Below are positions 1 through 4,985 of a DNA stretch of 5,301 bases, piece by piece; positions within the stretch are counted from its first letter, which is position 1; every line of letters begins with the position of its first letter. The stretch comes from an uncultured Eubacteriales bacterium. Lineage in GTDB: Bacteria > Bacillota_A > Clostridia > Oscillospirales > Oscillospiraceae. The notes below the pieces were generated by a model. The model saw only the letters and a list, made by a program, of their open reading frames with translations. It had not been told where the DNA came from and made no database searches. The stretch is taken from positions 1 to 5,301 of the forward strand of contig CATJRT010000163.1 in assembly GCA_949742895.1 (NCBI GenBank), given 5' to 3'. The translations under genes and the position numbers were made by a program.

Positions 1-1776
1 CTGGGCGCCGTATTTGATCTCCTTCTTGTGGGGATCCGGCGGATTGATCAGCTTCTGGATCTCCTCATTGAGCCGCTTGACGCTGCATTCGCCCCGGCTG
101 CGAAAGGGGGCCAAAATCTGTACATCCAGCAGGTTTTGCCTGCTGATGGCCTCCTGATAGGTATTCAGAACCAGCTGGGCCGCCTCGGCTGCCTGCCCGG
201 CGGACAGGAACAGAAAATCGTCCCCATATTCCAAACCGTCCTTTCTCCCTTCATTGATGGCATGGGCGTTCAGGGCGATCCGGCTGGCCTCCTTTTGGCG
301 GTAGGCAATATCCAGATGGGTCGCAGGGATGAGGTTGCACCGCAGCAGTTCCCGCAGCACATTGCCGGGGCCTACCGAGGGCAGCTGGTCCGGGTCGCCC
401 ACCAGAAGGAGCTGGGTCCCGGCCTTAATGCCGCGGAACAGCTCCGCCGCCAGCCGCATATCGATCATGGAAACCTCGTCCACGATGACCAGATCGGCTT
501 CCAACGACACATCGCCACCGAAGTATCCGTTTCCTTCATCCGCGGCCAGGCCCAGCGCGCTGTGCAGCGTAGAGGCCGCCGGGTGCCCGGTGGATTCCAC
601 CATCCGCCTGCTGGCCCGCCCTGTGGGGGCCGCAAGGAGTATCTCCCCCTTGGGCTTTATCCGTTTGTAGATGTCCAGGATCACCCGCAGGGTGGTGGTT
701 TTTCCGGTTCCGGGGCCGCCGGTGATGATGCTCAGAGGGCTTTTGGCCCACATCCGCACCGCCTCCGCCTGCCTCTGGGAAAGGGTAAGGCCGAGAGAGG
801 ACTGGGACCTTGCAAGCTCCGCTTCTATGTCCGCCTGAAAGTCGATTGGTTCGGTAAGCATCCGCAACACCTTATGGGCCACATCCGCTTCCGCCTTCCG
901 CAGCTCCGGCTGGTAGACCCGCTGAATATCGCAGGCCAGCTTTCTTTCCGCCAGCAGCTGGTTCAGCCGTGCCTCCACCACAGGGAGAGACACGACCTCC
1001 TGGGGAAAGCCGTCATTCAAGAGCTGGTGGGCCTTTTGAAGCAGTTCCCCATAGGGGAGGAACAGATGCCCGGCCTGTTCCGCTTCGTCCAGCAAATAGC
1101 ACAGCCCGCCCCCGATCCGCAGAGGGTCGGAGGGGCTGCACCGGACTGCCCTGGCGATAGCGTCCACAATCTTGAACCCAAACCCCTTGATCTCGCACAG
1201 GCGGAAGGGCTGGTTCTGGAGGATGTCCATGGCGTTTCCGCCGAAGGCTTCCCGCACCTTTGCCGCCTTTTTGACGCTGATCCCATACGGGGAAAGGCGG
1301 GCCACGATGTCCCGCAGCGCCCGGCTCTCCAGAAAAGAGGCTTGGATGGTCTCCAGCTTCTGGGGGGAGATCCCCCGGATATTCAGCAGCTCGCTTGGCC
1401 GGTTTTCCAGCACCTCCATCGTCTGGAGCCCGAAGGCTTTATAGATGGCAGCGGCTGTCTTTGGCCCGATGCCCTTGATAAGCCCGGAGCTTAGATAGCC
1501 GATGATCCCTTCCTTGGTCGGGGGGACCACCTCCTGGAAGGACTCCACACTCAGCTGAAGGCCGTACTTGCTGTCCTCCCACTGGCCGGTGAGTTCAAAA
1601 TCCACCGCGTCGGTGGTGGGCAGGTTGTAGCCCTTGGCTGTGATTATGGTTCGGCCCGCTGTGGAGAATTTGCTGCGGGCTGCCGCCGGTATGCCTGGTT
1701 CCTCCGTAACATAGCGGCAGATGGTAAACCCGTTCTCCTTGCTCTGGAAAATCGTGCTGTGCCAGGTGCATCTCAT
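1..1776 (-). CDS. recD2: RecD2-type ATP-dependent 5'-3' DNA helicase (SF1B), 3' end cut by window
   Basis: The protein is a RecD-like helicase that would unwind DNA 5'-3' using ATP. The window holds 592 codons of a family usually around 730-800 aa, so the C-terminal motifs lie beyond position 1. The N-terminus has the family's OB-like start (FQSKENGF near residue 10, then GYLSSGLIKGIGPKT at 93-107). This is followed by helix-hairpin-helix repeats, including EIKGFGFK at 195-202. The helicase core shows Walker A GGPGTGKT at 353-360 (K359), Walker B DEVSM at 433-437, GDPDQLPSVGPGN from 460 (motif III) and YRQ at 492-494 (usually FRQ). The long N-terminal extension marks RecD2, not the RecBCD subunit RecD. 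The ATG overlaps the TGA of the upstream gene as ATGA and has only a GGAG two bases upstream, so translation is probably coupled. The operon context with a YqaJ nuclease suggests a mobile-element copy, not the housekeeping helicase. Confidence 0.93.
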   Translation of the reverse strand, partial: MRCTWHSTIFQSKENGFTICRYVTEEPGIPAAARSKFSTAGRTIITAKGYNLPTTDAVDFELTGQWEDSKYGLQLSVESFQEVVPPTKEGIIGYLSSGLIKGIGPKTAAAIYKAFGLQTMEVLENRPSELLNIRGISPQKLETIQASFLESRALRDIVARLSPYGISVKKAAKVREAFGGNAMDILQNQPFRLCEIKGFGFKIVDAIARAVRCSPSDPLRIGGGLCYLLDEAEQAGHLFLPYGELLQKAHQLLNDGFPQEVVSLPVVEARLNQLLAERKLACDIQRVYQPELRKAEADVAHKVLRMLTEPIDFQADIEAELARSQSSLGLTLSQRQAEAVRMWAKSPLSIITGGPGTGKTTTLRVILDIYKRIKPKGEILLAAPTGRASRRMVESTGHPAASTLHSALGLAADEGNGYFGGDVSLEADLVIVDEVSMIDMRLAAELFRGIKAGTQLLLVGDPDQLPSVGPGNVLRELLRCNLIPATHLDIAYRQKEASRIALNAHAINEGRKDGLEYGDDFLFLSAGQAAEAAQLVLNTYQEAISRQNLLDVQILAPFRSRGECSVKRLNEEIQKLINPPDPHKKEIKYGAQ

Positions 1777-2258
1777 AACTCCATGCACCAGCTTTCTACC
1801 ACCAGGTCGGGCCGTATCAGCACCGGCATCTCCATCGAAACCGCGTAGGCGATCTCCTGGGCCATCCCCTTGGAGATGGTGTTTCCGCAAAGGACGACCC
1901 CATCGCAGGAGGCCAGCAGGTCGCGCCCAAACGAGAGAGCGAGTGTTCTCTCCGCGGGGATGCGGTCGTTCAGCAGCCGCGGCAGATAGGCATGAGGCGC
2001 TATGGCACGGCAGCCGTAATGCGCGGCGGTTTCCCGCATATACTGCCGAGCCTTTCTCATGTTGGCTTCGATCCCCTCCGGCGAAGGAGCCGAGAGGGGC
2101 GAGCAGACATAGAGCTTCTGGTACGGCGCCGGCTCCGTTTTGCCGGCGATGAATACGGTCCGGCCGCCGGGCAGAAACCTGGCGGCGGTTTTACCGTTTT
2201 CCGATTCGGTCAGTTCAAAGGTCTTCCCATAATAGCGGGAGAGTTTTGTCAGCTGCAT
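1773..2258 (-). CDS. DUF4406/DUF7768 family protein, nucleoside 2-deoxyribosyltransferase-like fold
   Basis: The 161-aa protein has about 45 residues of unassigned N-terminus followed by a small Rossmann-like domain. Visible family marks are LYVCSPL at 49-55, EANMRKARQY from 64, IAPHAYLPRLLND at 86-98, ER at 103-104, LASCDGVVLCG at 115-125 and SKGMAQEIAYA at 129-139 ending in MPV. This pattern matches the DUF4406/DUF7768 proteins common in phages and integrative elements. In the related nucleoside deoxyribosyltransferases a glutamate in the equivalent of GMAQEI is catalytic, so E135 is the candidate. Family membership is recognised from the motif pattern; enzymatic activity is inference. The ATG at 2258 is chosen because AAGGAGGT sits five bases upstream. 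Longer in-frame readings run back into the yqaJ gene and are shadow. It is the third gene of the operon and overlaps recD2 by four bases. The substrate is unknown; nucleotide or DNA-modification metabolism are possibilities. Confidence 0.82.
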   Translation of the reverse strand: MQLTKLSRYYGKTFELTESENGKTAARFLPGGRTVFIAGKTEPAPYQKLYVCSPLSAPSPEGIEANMRKARQYMRETAAHYGCRAIAPHAYLPRLLNDRIPAERTLALSFGRDLLASCDGVVLCGNTISKGMAQEIAYAVSMEMPVLIRPDLVVESWCMEL

Positions 2259-2263
2259 ACGGC

Positions 2264-2271
2264 ACCTCCTT
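2264..2271 (-). promoter_or_regulatory. Shine-Dalgarno site AAGGAGGT fused to the yqaJ-family stop codon
   Basis: On the minus strand the last codons of the YqaJ gene run straight into this site: its TAA stop (2270-2272) supplies the first two A bases of AAGGAGGT. The spacing to the ATG at 2258 is five bases. It fixes the start of the 161-aa protein and points to translational coupling. Confidence 0.85.
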
Positions 2272-3307
2272 ATGTGGTTTCCAGCTTTTGGACCGCGAAG
2301 GTGCGGCTTTCGCTGACGGTGGTGTACTGGTCGTAAATATCCGGATGGTTCAGCCGCAGCTTTTCCAGCTCGCTCTTTTTGATGCCGGTCCTGCTGGTGG
2401 GGTAGTAGCTCACCTGGTACTCGGTCTTTCCATCGGTGCAGACGGCCGCGCAGACCTGGCCCATCCGGTCCACAATGGGGGCGTAAACGCCCTTGATCTC
2501 CTTTTCCAGCTCCCGGCCCCGCTTGTCCAGCGCCTGCTTCTCCTCCCGGAGCTTCAGGTACTGTTCCAGCCGCAGGGCGTCCGAGGCGGACAGGGTGATC
2601 TGCGGCAGGGAGGGGTCGGCCTTGCCCTGGTAGCGCCGGATGCTCTCCAGCACCAGGTCGCCGGATTCGGTGTAGGGAGGCTCCACATTGGCCGCGACAA
2701 AATCCTGCCAGAAATGAACCAGCTCCAGAATGGTCATCTCCTCTTCCTCCAGGTCCCGGCCGATCTCCCGCATGAGGAAATCCCCTTCGGAATTGCCGAA
2801 CAGGCAGGCAAAGGCGCAAAAGTCCAGGTTGGTCACCGACAGGTAGTGCTTCCCCTGCACCTCGTAGTGCCGGGGAACACCGCCGTCCGCCCACCGGTCC
2901 TTTGCCATAAAGCTGGATGTCTTGCACTCCAGCACGCCCCGTTTGCCGTTCGGCTTCTGGACGAAGTAATCCACATCGGCGATCATAAAGGGATAGAGGG
3001 GATGCTGGAAGATCTTGCGGATGGGGTAGACGGTATAGCCCGTCTTCCTCTGGTAGATCTCCGCCACCAGCTCCTCCAGACGGTGCCCGACCTCCTTGGC
3101 GACCCAGTTCGTCTCATCCGGCCGCATGGGCTGCACGCCAGTCTTTTCGTAGAATAGGTCCCGCCTGGTCTTCCAGGGGGAGATGCCCAGGACCGCGGCG
3201 ACATCGCTGCCGCCGATCCCCCTGGTGCGCTCCCGGAGCCATTCCTCCTCGGTGAGCTGCGTGATGTCCTCCACCAGAACGGCCGGCTCGTAGTTCAGGT
3301 CTAACAT
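2270..3307 (-). CDS. YqaJ-family viral recombinase / RecE-lambda-exonuclease-like nuclease
   Basis: This 345-aa protein carries the YqaJ domain, a PD-(D/E)XK nuclease that resects double-stranded DNA ends for phage-type homologous recombination. Visible in order are RGIGGSDVAAVLGISPWKT from residue 29, GHRLEELVAEIY from 74 (candidate E78/E79), IADVD at 109-113 (candidate metal ligand D111), LECKT at 126-130 (the E-x-K catalytic pair E127/K129) and the VPRHYEVQGKHYL helix from 144 with its Q151. The domain ends near residue 200. A lysine/glutamate-rich stretch at about 237-283 looks like a coiled coil, followed by a C-terminal tail of unknown role, as is common in mobile-element YqaJ proteins. 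The start at 3307 has AAAGGAGG seven bases upstream. It sits 13 bases after the DUF932-like gene. The fold and catalytic motif are seen directly; the recombination role comes from family knowledge. Confidence 0.93.
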   Translation of the reverse strand: MLDLNYEPAVLVEDITQLTEEEWLRERTRGIGGSDVAAVLGISPWKTRRDLFYEKTGVQPMRPDETNWVAKEVGHRLEELVAEIYQRKTGYTVYPIRKIFQHPLYPFMIADVDYFVQKPNGKRGVLECKTSSFMAKDRWADGGVPRHYEVQGKHYLSVTNLDFCAFACLFGNSEGDFLMREIGRDLEEEEMTILELVHFWQDFVAANVEPPYTESGDLVLESIRRYQGKADPSLPQITLSASDALRLEQYLKLREEKQALDKRGRELEKEIKGVYAPIVDRMGQVCAAVCTDGKTEYQVSYYPTSRTGIKKSELEKLRLNHPDIYDQYTTVSESRTFAVQKLETT

Positions 3308-3314
3308 GGTGTTT

Positions 3315-3322
3315 CCTCCTTT
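3315..3322 (-). promoter_or_regulatory. Shine-Dalgarno site AAAGGAGG overlapping the upstream stop codon
   Basis: The TAA stop of the 382-aa gene (3321-3323) overlaps the start of AAAGGAGG, which lies seven bases before the ATG at 3307. The arrangement repeats that of the next junction and supports co-translation of the two genes. Confidence 0.85.
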
Positions 3323-4469
3323 ACCAGTTCACTTCTCCCGCGTAGTCGTAGTCCTCCCAGCGCACCTTCAGGGCACGGGAAATGTTTTCTTCCATCTGGG
3401 CTACCCTGGGGGCGCTGGCGCCGTCACACTGGAGCAGGAACTCTGCCTCGCAGATCCCCAGGTACAGGTCGTAGGCTGTGCAGGGGCGTCCACCGTTCTG
3501 GGCCTGCCAAAGCTCGGCGGCCCGGTAGGCCAGGCGCTTGGTGACGCCGACGCGCTTCATCACCCGCAGCATGGTGTTGTAGGGGTAGTCGATGCCGATC
3601 TCCATGAGCTTCCCCAGCTGGGCGATGGCGTCGCCGTACTTGGGATAGAGAAGGGATAGCTGCTTTTTGAAGTCGGCGATGCTCGCCCGGTTGCTGTGTT
3701 CCAGGCAAAGGGCGCTCCCCAGAGAAATGCCGCGGCCGGACTTTTCCTCCATCAGCATGGGGTAGAGGTTCGCGCCGCTGATCCCCACATCCGAGGTGGA
3801 AAAGCGCAGGGCCGGGACAAACTGCCCGGCATGGATGCCGTGCTTTTGGGCGGTCTCCTCGTATGCCTCCACCAGCTCCCGATTGTTCGGGAAGGACCAG
3901 ATCGCCGTCATCATGGCGTGTTCGTAGTGGCCGCTGATGAACCGGCAGCTCCCGAAATCCGTTTCCAGCTGGTCAGTGACCGCCTGGAACAGCTCCGGGA
4001 TCTCCAGAACCGCGTACTCGCTTTCGTCCCCGCCGTGCATGGCCGAGACCTTTTCATCGCTCAGGCGCAGCAGGGCGTTTCCGCTGGCCACGCTGACACA
4101 GGGGTTGAGGATCTGTGCCAGCACCGGCTTGCTCACCTTGCTCAGCGCGTGCCCGGAGATACGGGCCCGGCTGAGGATGGTGGACAGGGCGCAGCTTCGC
4201 ACCGGGTAAAGGGTGTCCTCCGCCCGGAGGAGCAGCTGGGTGTTGGCCATGGTGTCCTGGAGGATTCCCTCCTTGCCCATCAGCCGGTACCAGTCGCAAA
4301 GGACCTTGCCGGAGGTGGAGCTTTCGTCAATGGCCTCGAACCGCACCTCTTTGGTAGGGATGGAGCGCCAGGAGGCGTTTTCCTCCCGTTCCCGCAGGAA
4401 CTCCAGGCACTCCTGCTGTTCGCCGAAGGACTGGGAAAAGTTGTCCGCATAGCACATGATTTCGCTCAT
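3321..4469 (-). CDS. DUF932-like phage/plasmid protein of unknown function
   Basis: This 382-aa soluble protein has no signal peptide and no membrane segment. I do not recognise it firmly. Its layout resembles the DUF932 phage/plasmid-like family: an N-terminal part with a conserved-looking ASGNALLRLSD block in the first half, a central EIPELFQAV ... FISGHYEHAMMTAIWSFP region, and a C-terminal TAYDLYLGICEAE followed by NISRALKVRWEDYDYAGEVNW-type ending (residues 362-382). That ending, with RA, W, D, G and W, is what most suggests DUF932. No nuclease or ATPase motif is visible. The ATG at 4469 is preceded by AAAGGCGG at a spacing of about eight bases, which favours it over the next Met at residue 5. 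It is the first gene of the operon and is directly followed by the YqaJ nuclease, so a DNA-binding or recombination-accessory role is plausible but unproven. It lies downstream of the terminator-rich leader. Confidence 0.85.
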   Translation of the reverse strand: MSEIMCYADNFSQSFGEQQECLEFLREREENASWRSIPTKEVRFEAIDESSTSGKVLCDWYRLMGKEGILQDTMANTQLLLRAEDTLYPVRSCALSTILSRARISGHALSKVSKPVLAQILNPCVSVASGNALLRLSDEKVSAMHGGDESEYAVLEIPELFQAVTDQLETDFGSCRFISGHYEHAMMTAIWSFPNNRELVEAYEETAQKHGIHAGQFVPALRFSTSDVGISGANLYPMLMEEKSGRGISLGSALCLEHSNRASIADFKKQLSLLYPKYGDAIAQLGKLMEIGIDYPYNTMLRVMKRVGVTKRLAYRAAELWQAQNGGRPCTAYDLYLGICEAEFLLQCDGASAPRVAQMEENISRALKVRWEDYDYAGEVNW

Positions 4470-4476
4470 TCTGTTT

Positions 4477-4485
4477 TCCGCCTTT
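4477..4485 (-). promoter_or_regulatory. Ribosome binding site of the DUF932-like gene
   Basis: On the minus strand AAAGGCGGA lies about eight bases before the ATG at 4469. It is a weaker match to the anti-Shine-Dalgarno than the sites inside the operon, but it decides between the two nearby Met codons. Confidence 0.6.
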
Positions 4486-4535
4486 CTAAAAAATTATTTG
4501 AAGCCGTAGCCAGATGGCCGGCGGCGTTCAGACAC

Positions 4536-4556
4536 AAAATTGCGGTACGCAATTTT
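4536..4556. repeat. Perfect inverted repeat, 9-bp arms with 3-base loop
   Basis: AAAATTGCG and CGCAATTTT flank a GTA loop. On the plus strand three further T bases follow, so it could act as a weak plus-strand terminator, but no plus-strand gene runs into it. In the minus-strand leader it is the last hairpin before the ribosome binding site. Confidence 0.7.
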
Positions 4557-4559
4557 TTT

Positions 4560-4587
4560 GCCATGTGGCCCGTCCTCGGGTCACGGC
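4560..4587 (-). repeat. Interrupted GC-rich hairpin in the leader
   Basis: On the minus strand GCC, GTG and CCC pair in order with GGG, CAC and GGC around a GAGGAC loop, with one mismatch and a two-base bulge. It lacks a following T-run, so it is not a terminator by itself. Confidence 0.5.
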
Positions 4588-4599
4588 CATTTCAATCAC

Positions 4600-4620
4600 T
4601 TTTATTGCGAAGCAATAAAA
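4600..4620. repeat. Perfect inverted repeat, 9-bp arms with 3-base loop
   Basis: TTTTATTGC and GCAATAAAA flank a GAA loop (TTC on the minus strand). It has the same 9-3-9 geometry as the repeat at 4536-4556 and shares part of its arm sequence. Its right arm overlaps the T-run of terminator 2, so the two structures adjoin in the minus-strand RNA. Confidence 0.65.
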
Positions 4621-4666
4621 AAAGAGCGGAACCGCCCGGAGGTCTCCTCCTGGGTCAATTCCGCTC
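4617..4666 (-). terminator. Intrinsic terminator 2
   Basis: On the minus strand an 8-bp stem GAGCGGAA/TTCCGCTC encloses a second stem in which GGAGG pairs with CCTCC and CCC with GGG. The hairpin is followed at once by seven T bases. This is a textbook rho-independent terminator in the minus direction only. It lies downstream of the promoter and upstream of the DUF932-like gene. Confidence 0.85.
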
Positions 4667-4671
4667 GCTTG

Positions 4672-4688
4672 CCGGCTCTTTTGGCCGG
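4672..4688 (-). repeat. Short hairpin between the two terminators
   Basis: CCGGC and GCCGG form a 5-bp stem with a seven-base loop. No T-run follows in the minus direction. It could take part in alternative folding of the leader. Confidence 0.5.
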
Positions 4689-4696
4689 GAATAGAT

Positions 4697-4736
4697 GAAA
4701 AAAGCGCCAACAGGGTATATTTTCCCCACTGGCGCT
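4697..4736 (-). terminator. Intrinsic terminator 1
   Basis: On the minus strand AGCGCCA pairs with TGGCGCT, with an inner GGG/CCC stem around an A/T-rich loop, followed by a run of six T bases. It lies roughly 90-130 bases after the predicted transcription start. It would either end a small RNA of about 130 bases or stop transcription ahead of the operon. Confidence 0.85.
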
Positions 4737-4740
4737 ACAC

Positions 4741-4764
4741 GGTGTCGATCTAAGGATTGACACC
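4741..4764 (-). repeat. Leader hairpin GGTGTC/GACACC
   Basis: A 6-bp stem encloses a 12-base loop that can extend by ATC/GAT pairing. It lies immediately upstream of terminator 1 in the minus-strand RNA and is a candidate alternative-folding partner or protein-binding element. Confidence 0.6.
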
Positions 4765-4789
4765 TACAAAAACTTCTACCTGGATACCG

Positions 4790-4804
4790 CCCTCAGAATG
4801 AGGG
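4790..4804 (-). repeat. First leader hairpin CCCTCA/TGAGGG
   Basis: A perfect 6-bp stem with a three-base loop lies about 20 bases after the predicted transcription start. The stem may be extended by flanking bases with a G-U pair and a bulge. Confidence 0.6.
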
Positions 4805-4813
4805 GATAGCCTA

Positions 4814-4858
4814 ACAACAATTTGCTCTTTTAGTTTACCATATACTATATATTGTTGT
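4814..4858. repeat. Inverted repeat ACAACAAT/ATTGTTGT flanking the -10 region
   Basis: Eight-base arms lie at 4814-4821 and 4851-4858 with 29 bases between. The right arm touches the -35 box and the left arm lies just after the predicted start. It may be an operator pair or chance in AT-rich DNA. Confidence 0.35.
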
Positions 4859-4861
4859 CAA
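4832..4861 (-). promoter_or_regulatory. Sigma-A type promoter driving the leader and operon
   Basis: On the minus strand a perfect -35 box TTGACA (4856-4861) is followed 18 bases later by TAAACT (4832-4837). Transcription should start near 4825. The surrounding DNA is strongly AT-rich against GC-rich genes. It is the only good promoter I see for the four-gene operon. The spacer contains one copy of an 11-bp repeat, so control by a repressor is likely. Confidence 0.75.
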
Positions 4862-4882
4862 CAGAATTTCGATACTATATAT
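4842..4882. repeat. Two direct repeats ATACTATATAT, 30 bp apart, on the promoter
   Basis: The 11-bp sequence occurs at 4842-4852, between the -35 and -10 boxes, and at 4872-4882, just upstream of the -35. The 30-bp offset is close to three helical turns, so both copies face the same side of the DNA. The upstream copy is the core of a perfect 12-bp palindrome, ACTATATATAGT at 4874-4885. This is a typical layout for a cooperative repressor operator; the regulator is not identified. Confidence 0.55.
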
Positions 4883-4985
4883 AGTTTCCGTTTGTTTTTC
4901 TGTGCTTCCTAATGGTATAGACGAAGCTGCAACAGTTCTATCCATTTTATTGGTTATGGAGAATTTTCTGTACTTTTTTCCATGC

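Larger units (their letters stand above)
4470..4825 (-). promoter_or_regulatory. Long structured 5' leader (or small RNA plus leader) ahead of the recombination operon
   Basis: If transcription starts near 4825, about 355 bases precede the first start codon. The minus-strand RNA would fold into a row of hairpins: CCCTCA/TGAGGG (4790-4804, loop of three), GGTGTC/GACACC (4741-4764), terminator 1 (4697-4736), CCGGC/GCCGG (4672-4688), terminator 2 (4617-4666), a 9-bp stem with three-base loop (4600-4620), an interrupted GC-rich stem (4560-4587) and another 9-bp stem (4536-4556). No convincing second promoter is visible between terminator 2 and the gene. The operon would therefore depend on readthrough, which fits attenuation or antitermination. 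An alternative is a separate small RNA ending at terminator 1 or 2. I do not recognise a known riboswitch class. Confidence 0.5.

Noticed and set aside
28..1494. 488-codon plus-strand open frame
   Set aside because: It is antisense to the RecD2 gene, whose Walker A, Walker B and helix-hairpin-helix motifs are clear on the minus strand. The plus translation is proline/glycine/histidine-rich with no recognisable domain.
2246..3157. 303-codon plus-strand open frame
   Set aside because: It is antisense to the YqaJ gene, which has intact catalytic motifs and a good ribosome binding site; the plus frame has neither.
3696..4694. 332-codon plus-strand open frame
   Set aside because: It is a shadow of the DUF932-like gene and runs on into the hairpin-rich leader and terminator 2, which is not expected for a real protein.
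4528..4710. 60-codon minus-strand frame starting with TTG across the leader
   Set aside because: It begins inside the stem of terminator 1 with no ribosome binding site, and runs through terminator 2 and several hairpins. A coding leader peptide cannot be excluded, but nothing supports it.
4697..4825. Type I toxin-antitoxin locus (Fst or holin-like) as an explanation of the small RNA
   Set aside because: The size and terminator would suit an antitoxin RNA, but I found no short hydrophobic toxin peptide on either strand.
4835..4945. 36-codon minus-strand frame starting with ATG upstream of and across the promoter
   Set aside because: There is no Shine-Dalgarno, and the frame spans the -35 and most of the -10. 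Its repeated IYSI simply reflects the 30-bp direct repeat.
4470..4985. CRISPR array, tRNA or rRNA in the intergenic gap
   Set aside because: There is no regular repeat-spacer pattern, no cloverleaf and no rRNA-like sequence; the repeats are a single pair over the promoter plus unrelated hairpins.
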